Shown: positions 34,166 to 44,002 of the stretch, piece after piece
How positions within the stretch are numbered: position 1 is the first letter of the stretch
Layout of the letters: each line of letters opens with the position of its first letter
Assembly: GCA_020629035.1 (NCBI GenBank)
Contig: JAHDEC010000020.1
Location: 1 to 64,000 of the forward strand
DNA length: 64,000 nucleotides
Direction: 5' to 3'
Source of the DNA: Saprospiraceae bacterium
GTDB lineage: Bacteria; Bacteroidota; Bacteroidia; Chitinophagales; Saprospiraceae
The notes under the pieces: generated by a model
What the model was told of the DNA's origin: nothing
Database searches by the model: none
The model's input: only the letters and a program-made list of their open reading frames with translations
Program-made: the position numbers and the translations under genes

Positions 34166-34844
34166 AAAACTCTTGGACCTCTTCTTCACCTTCTTTTATA
34201 TCTTCCTCTTTTTTGTTGAACATCTTATTCTCCAAGCCGTAGAAATTAAATTTCAAGCCAATATTAAATCGTGTTTCTTGGAAACCCGAATAAGGCTTAG
34301 TGACGCCATCACCTAGTACAAAATCTTTGTTCATTAAGTCATCTAAATAGTACTCCCCAACTAGTGCGATTCCATTCATCATTCCTATGTCTACCCTTAG
34401 GTATTGATTAAACTTATTCACTTCATTTGGAAAGTAATGCTTATCTCGTATTGCTTCATTATCCTTGTTATTTTCAGGTAAGATCACTGATCTATAGTGA
34501 TAATAATAATCAAGTCCATAGGCCGCATAAACGGCTAATTTTTTCTTTACAAAAAACACAAAACCCAATTCAGGACCTGCGCTATATACACGATGATTAA
34601 AGCGGTCTCCATCTAAAATGTAGGTCAGCCCTTCTTTTTTAAAGGTTGCGCCGCCACGCATTTTTAGCTTGTCGTTAAATCTATAAATATTGTACACAAA
34701 TGGGTAACCCCAGTGAAATCTTGCAGCCGTTTCTAGAGCTTCTCCATTATTAGTTATGGACGAGAAACCTACTTTTTGAGATAATAGTTGATTGCTAAAA
34801 AATAGGATTAATAAAAACAGACTCAATTTCATACAAGACTTCAT
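34164..34844 (-). CDS. Outer-membrane beta-barrel-like protein
   Basis: 226 residues. Signal peptide (MKSCMKLSLFLLILFFSNQLLSQ), then alternating amphipathic strands with many aromatic residues (YPFVYNIYRFN; VFFVKKKLAVYAAYGLDYYYHY; ETRFNIGLKFNFYG) as in small OmpW/PorT-like barrels. The extreme C-terminus is a charged Glu/Lys tail (KEEDIKEGEEEVQEF) after the last strand, which is unusual for a barrel. Function unknown; single gene convergent with the T9SS cargo gene. Confidence 0.68.
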   Translation of the reverse strand: MKSCMKLSLFLLILFFSNQLLSQKVGFSSITNNGEALETAARFHWGYPFVYNIYRFNDKLKMRGGATFKKEGLTYILDGDRFNHRVYSAGPELGFVFFVKKKLAVYAAYGLDYYYHYRSVILPENNKDNEAIRDKHYFPNEVNKFNQYLRVDIGMMNGIALVGEYYLDDLMNKDFVLGDGVTKPYSGFQETRFNIGLKFNFYGLENKMFNKKEEDIKEGEEEVQEF

Positions 34845-34948
34845 ATATTATATTTTTCTGTAACATAGGGAAATCGCCTTGAAATTACAAACGATTAAGC
34901 TTACTTTTTTGCTTTAATAGATAAGCGGTAAGTTTTGGAGGATACTCG

Positions 34949-36988
34949 TTAATAAGCTAATAATTGATTGATATGTTCTGCTAGTTTTTCTGCATTAAGT
35001 AGCATGGTTTCTTCCAAAACACTATTTAGTGGGATGGCCGGCAAATTCGCTGATCCTACAGTCATAACCGGTGCATCTAATTGTTCAAAACATGCTTCCT
35101 GAATTTTGGAGGCAATGCTTCTTGCTAGCGTATTATCTACAGGTTCCTCAGTAACGACTAAACATCTGTTTGTTTTATTTACCGAAGTGTAGAGACATTC
35201 ATAATCTATGGGAGATAATGTTCGGAGGTCGATAATTTCTACTTGATCTTTCAGAGCTTTGGAGGCATTCAGCGACCAGTGTACGCCCATGCCATAGGTG
35301 ATTATACTTAAACTCGGTTTAGATGCTGTCGATGCCTCTTGAACCACATTGGCTTTGCCAAAAGGCAGTATGTAGTTTTCGTCAGGCTCTGGTGTTCTTG
35401 CCGCTAAGGTACCGGGTACTTTTGACCAGTATAATCCTTTGTGTTCTAATATAACTACTGGATTGGGATCATAGTAGGCCGCCTTCATGAGACCTTTTAA
35501 ATCAGCTCCATTACTTGGGTAAGCCACTTTTATTCCTCTTATATTACAAACTACAGATTCAACACTTGAAGAATGATAAGGCCCACCGCTACCATAAGCA
35601 CCAATAGGGACTCTCAAAATCATACTTATCGGCCATTTACCATTGGATAAATAATAAGAGCGGCTTACCTCAGTAAATAGTTGATTTAAACCTGGCCAAA
35701 TGTAATCCGCAAATTGAACTTCGACAATTGGCTTTAATCCTACAGCTGCCATTCCAGCAGTCGATCCCACAATAAATGCTTCCTGGATGGGTGTATTAAA
35801 CACTCTATCTGATCCGAATTTTTTGGCCAATGTTGCTGCTTCTCTAAAAACACCTCCTAATCTTAGACCTACATCTTGACCATACAGTAAACATTCTTTA
35901 TGCTCTCTCATTAGCTCTTCAATAGCATGCAAAGCTGCATCCACCATTACCGTTTCTTCGCTATTCTTTGGCTTTCTGTTTCCTTTTTCTTTGGTGATTT
36001 TTGTGGGTGCTAAATCATGAGTGTATAAATCTTGGGGTTGTGGGTCTTTGGCTTTAAGCGCTTTTTTAAAGTCTGACTTTACTAATTCAGTTGCTTCTTG
36101 TTGTATTTGCTCTATTTTCTTTTTGGAAATCCCTTGTTGCTCTAGTTGTTTGACCAATATTGGGTATGGGTCCCTCTGTCTGTGCTCGTCTAAATCATCT
36201 CTATACCATTCCATCCGCACGCCGGATGTATGGTGGTTTAGTAAAGGTACCTTTGCATGAATTAGATAAGGCTTTCTCTCAGTGCGAATATATTCTATCG
36301 CTTTTTGTACAGCTTTGTAGGACGCTGTAAAATCATTGCCATCTATAGATTTAGCTTTTATTCCTTTAAAACCTTTTATAAAAGTGTAGGCATCTTGCGC
36401 TCGTGTTTCTTCAGCATTAGCCGATATATCCCAACCATTATCTTGCACTAAATATAAAATGGGTAGCTGTTTTAGGGCTGCCATCTGAAATGCTTCTGAA
36501 ACTTCTCCTTCCGTGACCGAAGCATCTCCTAAAGAACAAACAACTATAGGTTTGTTTTTAATTCGTGTGTTAGAAAGCTTAAATATTTCTTTGTACTGAA
36601 TACCCAAGGCACATCCTGTAGCTGGTATGGCTTGCATTCCGGTTGCTGATGATTGGTGCGGGATTTTGGGTTTATCGTCATCTTTTAGACTTGGATGCGA
36701 GTAATACGTTCGGCCTCCAGAGAAAGGATCCGATTTCTTAGCAAGGAGTTGTAGCATTAAATCTTTAGGACTTGAACCCATGGAAAGAATCATGGCATCA
36801 TCTCTATAATATGGGTATGCATAATCTTGAGAGAGCAATTGCATTCCAGTAGCAATCTGAATAGCTTCATGACCTCTTGATGTAGCGTGAACATATTTTG
36901 AAACTAACTTGAAATTAGTTTCGTATAATTCTGTCATCGCTTTAGCCTGACAAAGCTTTTCAAATGCGGCAATTAAGATTTTATTCAA
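34949..36988 (-). CDS. Fused E1 alpha-beta subunit of a 2-oxoacid dehydrogenase (branched-chain type)
   Basis: 679 residues. The N-terminal half is the E1-alpha TPP-binding subunit (about 1-330) with the GDASVTEGEVSEAFQMA.. ..VQDNGW thiamine-diphosphate motif. The C-terminal half is E1-beta (about 345-679) with ALHAIEELM, EAFIVGSTAGMAAVGLKPIVEVQFADYIWPGLNQL and a transketolase C-terminal domain. Fusions of this kind form 2-oxoisovalerate or acetoin/pyruvate dehydrogenase E1 in Bacteroidota; the E2 and E3 partners lie elsewhere. TTG start: it gives the usual N-terminal helix, while the first ATG is 17 residues in. Confidence 0.87.
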   Translation of the reverse strand: MNKILIAAFEKLCQAKAMTELYETNFKLVSKYVHATSRGHEAIQIATGMQLLSQDYAYPYYRDDAMILSMGSSPKDLMLQLLAKKSDPFSGGRTYYSHPSLKDDDKPKIPHQSSATGMQAIPATGCALGIQYKEIFKLSNTRIKNKPIVVCSLGDASVTEGEVSEAFQMAALKQLPILYLVQDNGWDISANAEETRAQDAYTFIKGFKGIKAKSIDGNDFTASYKAVQKAIEYIRTERKPYLIHAKVPLLNHHTSGVRMEWYRDDLDEHRQRDPYPILVKQLEQQGISKKKIEQIQQEATELVKSDFKKALKAKDPQPQDLYTHDLAPTKITKEKGNRKPKNSEETVMVDAALHAIEELMREHKECLLYGQDVGLRLGGVFREAATLAKKFGSDRVFNTPIQEAFIVGSTAGMAAVGLKPIVEVQFADYIWPGLNQLFTEVSRSYYLSNGKWPISMILRVPIGAYGSGGPYHSSSVESVVCNIRGIKVAYPSNGADLKGLMKAAYYDPNPVVILEHKGLYWSKVPGTLAARTPEPDENYILPFGKANVVQEASTASKPSLSIITYGMGVHWSLNASKALKDQVEIIDLRTLSPIDYECLYTSVNKTNRCLVVTEEPVDNTLARSIASKIQEACFEQLDAPVMTVGSANLPAIPLNSVLEETMLLNAEKLAEHINQLLAY

Positions 36989-37044
36989 GGATGGTTTTTT
37001 TATAGTTTCGCTAAGATAAGAAAGCTACTATATTGAAAAGAAAA

Positions 37045-37074
37045 AAGAGGCAACTTCAAATGAAATTGCCTCTT
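37045..37074 (-). terminator. Intrinsic terminator of the giant HYR gene
   Basis: Read on the minus strand: AAGAGGCAA, 12-base loop with a further GAA/TTC possibility, TTGCCTCTT, then TTTTCTTTTC. It lies 24 bases after the stop codon of the gene ending at 37098 and insulates the E1 gene. Confidence 0.88.
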
Positions 37075-37097
37075 GACTTTACTAAACTGACTTTATC

Positions 37098-40000
37098 TTA
37101 ATGTTGGACACTAAACCTTTCGGTTATAGATTCTCCATCTTTGAAGTTCGTTTTAATTAAGTAGATACCATTTTGGTAATTACTTACATTCAGTTTAACT
37201 AGGTTGCCATCTTCTAATAATCCATCTTCAATACGTTTCCCTTCCATATTTAAGATTTGTACTTTTTCAATGGCACTATTTCCACTTTCTATGGTTATAG
37301 TTACAAATTCGTCTGCTGGATTAGGGAATGCCTTTATTGCTTTTGGAGTTTCTGCTACTTCCTCACCAAACAATTGCTCAGCATCACCAGCTGCTTCTCT
37401 TGTTCCAGTATCTTCTTCTGTAAGATCTCCTGCTCCAGTTACCCAGATGCAATAATCCTCAGTCTCTCCATACGGGAACATTTCACATGGACTAGTAGGG
37501 TATGAGCCTATTTTCATGGCTACTCGCATAGTCGTTTCTCCATTCCACAGAGTGCTCGGCATATTAATGTATCCGTTTATGTTTCCTGATCCATTTCCAT
37601 AGGCTACAAACTCACCTGCATCCAAGTAATCTCCATCCATATTGAAATCTATCCAAATCATCCAATAAGCATGATATACATTGTTCGGGAATCCAGGTGT
37701 TAAGCTCACGAATAAGTTAGAATTTGGACTTATCGTTGCACACTGATCAGTATAATCACCATATCCACCATCATCCCAAGATGTATTATTTAAGTTGCCA
37801 AATTGAACATTTTCTATCCAACTGTTACTTGAATTATTACCTCCAGAGTTACAATCACTCTGAACTACCGTTAAGTCAAATGAACATGTTGTCCAATTAC
37901 CACAATCATCACTAGCCTCATAGCTAATAGTCGTTGTAGTACCAGTATTAAAAACTGAGCCACTTGGAGGTCCAGCTATTTGTGTTACATTAACACATCC
38001 AGGAATCTCCATAATGTATTCAAGAGATGAAGTGCTATACTGGTCATTCCAAGTACCATCACTTAACATTTCCACATAATCTTGATTACCATTATAGTTA
38101 TTAGGCTGACCAGGATACCAATTGGTATAAGTTACTGGTTCGTTATTACACCATTGGAAAACTCCTTCTGTTGATGCGTCAGATAAGCCGATATAAGCAG
38201 ACTGAATAGTTAGAATGTTAGCTAAGAATGAATTCTCACTTGCATCATTAATCGCTGCTAAATAACCACCATTCGCTGTACAAACGTCCTTCGCCGATTC
38301 CCAAGTTGCTGGCGCGGACGAACAATAATAGTAATGGCCATTATGTTCACCCATGTAGATAAAGCCTGGTATGTAATCTCCTCCAGAGCAATTAGCACAA
38401 CAAGAAGTTGCTTCAGGTGTTTGCCAAGTTACGGTCATACCGTTGTTATTCGGGCAACTAATAGTCACGTCTTCTGGACAATTTATATTGATAGAAGGAT
38501 CCACACAAACTTCGAAAGAACATGTTTGTACTGGACTACATCCATCATCTGCTTTGTAAGTGATCGTAGTACATCCTTCATAGAAGAATGATCCAGGATT
38601 TGGTCCTCCGATTTGAGTTACGTGATCACAAGGTATTTCCATGATATATTCCAAGATAGTAGAAGTATATTGGTCATTCCACGTACCATCACTTAGCATT
38701 TCTACATAGTCTTGAGCACCGTTGTAATTGTTAGGTTGACCAGGATACCAATTAGTATATCCTAGATCTTCATTACAAACCCATTCAAACTGACCCTCTA
38801 CATTAGAATCATGTAGTCCAATGTAAGCTGATTGTATAGTAAGGATGTTTGCTAAGAAAGCATTTTCTCCTTCAGAACCAATACACGCTAAATGTCCACC
38901 ATTTGCTTCACAAACGCTTTGAGCGGTTGGCCAGCTTGCAGGTGATGTAGAGCAGTAATATTGATGACCGTTGTAAGTTCCCATATACATAAATCCAGGG
39001 ATTACTCCACCACCACAATCATTACATCCGCTTTCAAATACTGGTTCATCCCATGTTACATAAGATCCACCACCTGGTCCACATTCTACATGAATATCAT
39101 CTTGACATTCAAAGGTTGTTGGTGTACCACCTACAGTTACTGTAAACTGACAAGTAGTAACATTTCCACAGCCATCTTCTGCAGTATAAGTAACTGGAGT
39201 TGTACCTACTGGGAATGAAGCACCATTTACATGACTTGAAGTAAAGCTCACTAAATCGCATTCGTCAGTAGCACTAGGTGCAGGCCATGTTACAGGAGTT
39301 GATGAACTAGCTACAGTAATATCTGCAGGACATTCCCAAATCTCAGGAGCTGCTGAATCACCAAGCGTAATCAACTGTGTACAAGTACTTACTAAATCAT
39401 AGTTGTCAGGATCTGTTGCAGTCCATGTTCTAATAATTTCTTTAGCTCCAGAACAAGGTCCTGTAGAAACTATCATATCATTAAATTCCAGTATTGGAGG
39501 CCAACAATCATCGCTAGAAGGTGTGGCTACTGCATATCCAGTTACATTAGGTCCATAACCCGTTGTTGTACATAAATAAGCATTTGCTGGACAAGAAATG
39601 TTAGGTGGATTTGTACATCCTATGGTTGTACATTCTAACACTACATTAAAGCTGCAAATAGATTCATTTCCACAAGCATCAGTTCCAGTATAAGTCACAG
39701 TAGTTGTACCTACTGAGAATAAATCACCTGACGAATAATTGCTAGATAATGTCACATAAGAGCAATTATCTGTAAACATTGGAGCGACCCAAGAAATTTC
39801 CTTTGTGCAATCAGCACTTCCAGTACTCATGTATATATCGGCTGGACAATCCCAAACTACAGGAGCCTCTTCATCGATTAATGTAATCGTTTGAGTGCAA
39901 CTTGCAGTTAAACTTGGGTTGTCTGAGTCGGTTGCTGTCCAAGTTCTTTCAACTACTTTAGCACCTACACATGGACCTGTACTAATAATGGTATCAACAT

Positions 40001-43000
40001 AGCTGACAGTTGGATAACCACAATCAGTTGATCCCGATGTAGCACTTGCTTGACCTGCAATTGAAGGTCCATAGGCAACACCTGTACATAAAGTTATATC
40101 GCTAGGACAAACAATGTTTGGTGGATCTACACAACCAGGATCTGCATTACAGTTAATTGTAATGGTAAATGAACAAGTTTCTACATTGTCACAATCGTCA
40201 ATGGCTGTATAAGTTACAGTTGTAGTTCCTTGGCTAAATATCCCACCATTTACATAATCAGAACCAAAAGATGCCAACCCACAATTGTCACTTGCTGATG
40301 CCTCAGCCCATGGAACTGAAATTTCACACCAGTCACCACCATCAATGGTAATATCGTGAGGACAATTAGAAATTATTGGCGCAACTTCATCTTCTAAACT
40401 TATCATCTGAGTACAACTTGCCACTAAATTGGCGTCATCAGGATCTGTTGCAAACCATGTTCTTTCCACAAGGTGAGCACTTCCACATCCTTCAGTGGAT
40501 AAAGTCACATCTGTGTATGTTATAATTGGTGTACTACAATTTTGATCAAAGGCTTCAGCGGTAGTATAACCCGTTTGACTTGGATCTATACTTCCATCTG
40601 GACAAACCGTTATGTCAGCGGCACAATCAGTAATAACTGGTGGCATAGAACAAATGCCTGAATTCAGACAAGTTGCCGTTACCGTAAAGCTATATGAACT
40701 TGTATTTCCGCAATTATCCGTAGCGTTTAATGTTACTTGAGTATCTCCTAAATCAAATTCATCACCAGAATTATGTGAACTAGTTGTTGATGCTATACCA
40801 CAATTATCACTGTATGTAGGTGTTGGCCATGTTGCAATAACTGGACAATCTACACCACTTACTGTTATATCTCCCGGTCCAACAATAGTTGGAGCTTGAG
40901 TATCTTCTAAAGTTATAAAATGGAAACAAGAACCATAAAGATTTGAGTCGTTAGGGTCTGTTGCTGTCCACGTTCTTTTTATATGAACTTGTCCTGCACA
41001 TGGACCTGTTGATATTTCATTGTCATTATAACTAATTATAGGATCGTCGCACCCGTCTACACTTGAACTAGTTGCATAGCCGGTATTTGAAGGATCCAAG
41101 CTGTCATTAGGACAACCATTATAGTTAGTTGGACACGTTAATGTCGGTGGAGTATCACAATTACAAGTAACCGTAACATTAAACGAATGGGTACTTTGAT
41201 TACCACAATTATCAGTCGCTGTATAGATTACAGTTGTAGTTCCTTCATTGAAAGAAGTTCCTGATGCATGACTTGAAGTAACAGTGTTTACCGCACAATC
41301 ATCATCGACAACTGGCTCAACCCAATTTACGATCGCTGAACAAGATTGTCCATCAGCTTCCATATAAATGTCAGTAGGTGCAGTCCAATAATTTGGAGCT
41401 TTTATATCTCTAAGTTTAATAATTTGTTTACATGTGGTCGATAGACCGAATTCAGTGTCAGTTACCTTCCACAATCTTCTAATTTTAATAGCTCCGGCAC
41501 AAGGACCCTGAGTTAAAATTTTATCTGTGTAACTAATCGTTAAAGGACCACATCCTGTTCCAGAAACGATGGTTGGATAGCCTGTTCTCTCTGGGTCTGT
41601 AGATGTACCTGGACACCCAACAAACATTGGAGGACAATTTAGTAAAGGCGGATTATCGCATGAGCAAATCACTGATACAATAAAAGAATACGTTTTTGTA
41701 TTACCGCAATTATCGGTTGCCGTGTAGCTTACTGTCGTATTACCACTTCCAAACAAATCACCTGGTTGATGAGTAGAAACAACATTGGCCAAACCACAAT
41801 TATCATAAGCGTTAGGAGGAGTCCAGCTTACAGGAACCTCACAGTCATATCCACTACCATTTACGGTAATATTTCCAGGCACCTGTCCGAACCATGGATC
41901 TTGATAATCTTCTAATTTTATCATTTGCTTACAAGTAGCGGATAGCGCAGAATTATTTGGATCAGTTGCAGTCCACATTCTTCGTATAACTTGGGCTCCA
42001 TCACATGGACCTTCCGTTAAAATTTCATCTGTAAAAGTAATTATTGGGTCTGCACAACCAGAACCTGTTAATACCGATGGGTATCCTGTAACAGAAGGAT
42101 TAATATCGGTACCTGGACATGCTTTATGCTTAGGCGCACAACTAATGACTGGTGCCTCTTGACACTGGCAATCTATGCTTACCACAAAACTACAAGTTGC
42201 TGTATTCCCGCATGCATCATAGGCCGTATAGATCACTTCCGTGTCACCTTCTAAAAATACATCGCCAGAATCATAATTTGAATTCACATTATCAAGTTGG
42301 CAATTATCACTCGCAATAGGTGTTGCCCAGTTAGCAATCGAACTACAACTAGCACCACCACCGATAATGGTCATGTCAGCTGGGCAGCTAGAAAAGCTTG
42401 GGTTAGCAGTGTCCTTTATATCAATTGACTGAATGCAAGATGATGTTAAACTTGCATCATTAGGATCAGTAGCCGTCCATGTTCGTTGGTATTTTGCTTG
42501 ACCATCACAAGGTCCAGAAGACAGTAGAAAGTCTGTAAAAGTGATAATTGGCGCATCACAATCCATACCTGTTATTACTTCAGGCTCACCTGCTAAACTA
42601 GGGCCATATGCATTCCCAGGGCAAGTAACAAATGGATCGGGACATGTTATCGTAGGAGCTGAACCACAACTGCATTCTACAGTAATAGTAAAAGAAACTT
42701 CCGTCTCAAGTCCACAAGCATCTGTGGCTGTGTATATCACTTGAGTGACTCCTTGTCCAAAAGTATCTCCTGAATTGTGGTTTGATACAACGCTTGCTAA
42801 TTCACAATTATCTGAAGCGGTCGGTGGGGTCCAGTTAACTGCAATTAAGCAGCCATCTGCTGGTTCTGCATTAACAGTTATATCTGAAGGAACATCCACC
42901 AATGCCGGTGATGTCTCATCATCAATCGTTATGTTTTGAACACATGTAGAGAATAAGTCACTATTATCAGGGTCAGTAGCTGTCCAAGTTCTTACGATAA

Positions 43001-43829
43001 GTTTGGCATCAGAACAGTTTCCTAAAGGCAATCCTTGAATATCATCGGTACTTGTTAGTATTGGATCATCACAATCATCTGTTCCAGGCTCCGCTGTTGC
43101 AGGTCCAATATCATTTGGAAAAAATGAATCGCCTACACAAATGGTTAAATCAGCTGGACAAGTGACAATGGGAGGCTCTGTACAGCAACTACCTGTAACT
43201 GTAACAGTGAAGCTACAAACGTCAAAAAGATCACATGCATCTAAAGCCATGTAATCTACTTGAGTAACTCCTTCTTCGAATTCATCACCAGGGTAGTGAG
43301 ATTGTAAAACACTTACAATACCACAATTATCAGTTGCCTCTGGATCAGACCAAGTTGCTGTATAATCGCAACCATTTAAGGAAAGATCAATAACAATATC
43401 GTCAGGACACCAGCTGTAATCAGGTGCATCTGTATCTTCTAAGAATATAGTTTGGGTACAGGTAGCAATTAACCACGGACTTGCATCATTTGGATATTCA
43501 GCGGTCCAAGTTCTCTTTACTACCATATTACATGGTGAGTTTTGTAAAAATTGATCTGAATAAGTTACAATGGGGTCAGGACAATCGACAGAACCAGGTT
43601 CTGCAGTTGACCATCCAGTAACATCTGGGTCAAGTCCATCAGAAGGACAACCAAAGTAGACTGGAGCACAATCCATAATAGGAGCAATATAGCAACCCGT
43701 TGGGGCACTATTTAAATCATTTTCTTCATTAATAGCATTATGGCTTCCAGTGGCAAAGAGTTGACTGAAAGCTAAAATACATACACATGAAATACCTATA
43801 CATCTTTGTAAAAAAGAGTTCATAGCCAT
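37098..43829 (-). CDS. Giant T9SS-exported HYR-repeat adhesin with two C-type lectin domains
   Basis: 2243 residues, about a tenth of the window. After a signal peptide (cleavage about 26), nine tandem units of about 170 residues (about 45-1580) each combine a Cys-rich segment ('CP....C....P...G.....DC..PI.....RTWTATDP......C.Q.I.L.D') with a HYR beta sandwich ending '.TYTATD.CGN...CSF.V'. Then come two C-type-lectin domains (about 1610-1730 and 1823-1941), each embedded in a HYR domain, with YTNWYPGQPNNYNG and GTWNDQ motifs of sugar/calcium sites. A GEVED-like module (about 2005-2130) and a type A sorting tail (about 2163-2243, AFPNPADEFVTI) complete it. A surface adhesin is inferred. Confidence 0.93.
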   Translation of the reverse strand: MAMNSFLQRCIGISCVCILAFSQLFATGSHNAINEENDLNSAPTGCYIAPIMDCAPVYFGCPSDGLDPDVTGWSTAEPGSVDCPDPIVTYSDQFLQNSPCNMVVKRTWTAEYPNDASPWLIATCTQTIFLEDTDAPDYSWCPDDIVIDLSLNGCDYTATWSDPEATDNCGIVSVLQSHYPGDEFEEGVTQVDYMALDACDLFDVCSFTVTVTGSCCTEPPIVTCPADLTICVGDSFFPNDIGPATAEPGTDDCDDPILTSTDDIQGLPLGNCSDAKLIVRTWTATDPDNSDLFSTCVQNITIDDETSPALVDVPSDITVNAEPADGCLIAVNWTPPTASDNCELASVVSNHNSGDTFGQGVTQVIYTATDACGLETEVSFTITVECSCGSAPTITCPDPFVTCPGNAYGPSLAGEPEVITGMDCDAPIITFTDFLLSSGPCDGQAKYQRTWTATDPNDASLTSSCIQSIDIKDTANPSFSSCPADMTIIGGGASCSSIANWATPIASDNCQLDNVNSNYDSGDVFLEGDTEVIYTAYDACGNTATCSFVVSIDCQCQEAPVISCAPKHKACPGTDINPSVTGYPSVLTGSGCADPIITFTDEILTEGPCDGAQVIRRMWTATDPNNSALSATCKQMIKLEDYQDPWFGQVPGNITVNGSGYDCEVPVSWTPPNAYDNCGLANVVSTHQPGDLFGSGNTTVSYTATDNCGNTKTYSFIVSVICSCDNPPLLNCPPMFVGCPGTSTDPERTGYPTIVSGTGCGPLTISYTDKILTQGPCAGAIKIRRLWKVTDTEFGLSTTCKQIIKLRDIKAPNYWTAPTDIYMEADGQSCSAIVNWVEPVVDDDCAVNTVTSSHASGTSFNEGTTTVIYTATDNCGNQSTHSFNVTVTCNCDTPPTLTCPTNYNGCPNDSLDPSNTGYATSSSVDGCDDPIISYNDNEISTGPCAGQVHIKRTWTATDPNDSNLYGSCFHFITLEDTQAPTIVGPGDITVSGVDCPVIATWPTPTYSDNCGIASTTSSHNSGDEFDLGDTQVTLNATDNCGNTSSYSFTVTATCLNSGICSMPPVITDCAADITVCPDGSIDPSQTGYTTAEAFDQNCSTPIITYTDVTLSTEGCGSAHLVERTWFATDPDDANLVASCTQMISLEDEVAPIISNCPHDITIDGGDWCEISVPWAEASASDNCGLASFGSDYVNGGIFSQGTTTVTYTAIDDCDNVETCSFTITINCNADPGCVDPPNIVCPSDITLCTGVAYGPSIAGQASATSGSTDCGYPTVSYVDTIISTGPCVGAKVVERTWTATDSDNPSLTASCTQTITLIDEEAPVVWDCPADIYMSTGSADCTKEISWVAPMFTDNCSYVTLSSNYSSGDLFSVGTTTVTYTGTDACGNESICSFNVVLECTTIGCTNPPNISCPANAYLCTTTGYGPNVTGYAVATPSSDDCWPPILEFNDMIVSTGPCSGAKEIIRTWTATDPDNYDLVSTCTQLITLGDSAAPEIWECPADITVASSSTPVTWPAPSATDECDLVSFTSSHVNGASFPVGTTPVTYTAEDGCGNVTTCQFTVTVGGTPTTFECQDDIHVECGPGGGSYVTWDEPVFESGCNDCGGGVIPGFMYMGTYNGHQYYCSTSPASWPTAQSVCEANGGHLACIGSEGENAFLANILTIQSAYIGLHDSNVEGQFEWVCNEDLGYTNWYPGQPNNYNGAQDYVEMLSDGTWNDQYTSTILEYIMEIPCDHVTQIGGPNPGSFFYEGCTTITYKADDGCSPVQTCSFEVCVDPSININCPEDVTISCPNNNGMTVTWQTPEATSCCANCSGGDYIPGFIYMGEHNGHYYYCSSAPATWESAKDVCTANGGYLAAINDASENSFLANILTIQSAYIGLSDASTEGVFQWCNNEPVTYTNWYPGQPNNYNGNQDYVEMLSDGTWNDQYSTSSLEYIMEIPGCVNVTQIAGPPSGSVFNTGTTTTISYEASDDCGNWTTCSFDLTVVQSDCNSGGNNSSNSWIENVQFGNLNNTSWDDGGYGDYTDQCATISPNSNLFVSLTPGFPNNVYHAYWMIWIDFNMDGDYLDAGEFVAYGNGSGNINGYINMPSTLWNGETTMRVAMKIGSYPTSPCEMFPYGETEDYCIWVTGAGDLTEEDTGTREAAGDAEQLFGEEVAETPKAIKAFPNPADEFVTITIESGNSAIEKVQILNMEGKRIEDGLLEDGNLVKLNVSNYQNGIYLIKTNFKDGESITERFSVQH

Positions 43830-44002
43830 AAGTTTTAATTAAGTATTATCTTCATTTAATAATCGAGGGCGCTAGTATTCTCAGATAGGTCAGTTACATT
43901 AATTCGGATAAGTAAAAGTGCTGTTCAGACACTTTTTACATACTTAATACGAATCAAAGTCAAAAAGCGCTTCTTTGTGATTCTTTAAAAGATTGTTAAA
44001 AT
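43830..44002. other. Divergent intergenic region between HYR giant and peptide-binding lipoprotein
   Basis: Contains an inverted repeat GTAAAAGTG (43912-43920) / CACTTTTTAC (43930-43939), one extra T in the right arm and a 9-base loop. It would lie in the 5' leader of the HYR gene or at the promoter of the plus-strand gene. No clean TAnnTTTG box was found. Confidence 0.4.

Noticed and set aside
37098-43829. Repetitive DNA or CRISPR-like array
   Set aside because: The periodic pattern is protein-level HYR repetition of about 510 bases per unit; DNA copies are diverged and there are no short direct repeats with unique spacers.
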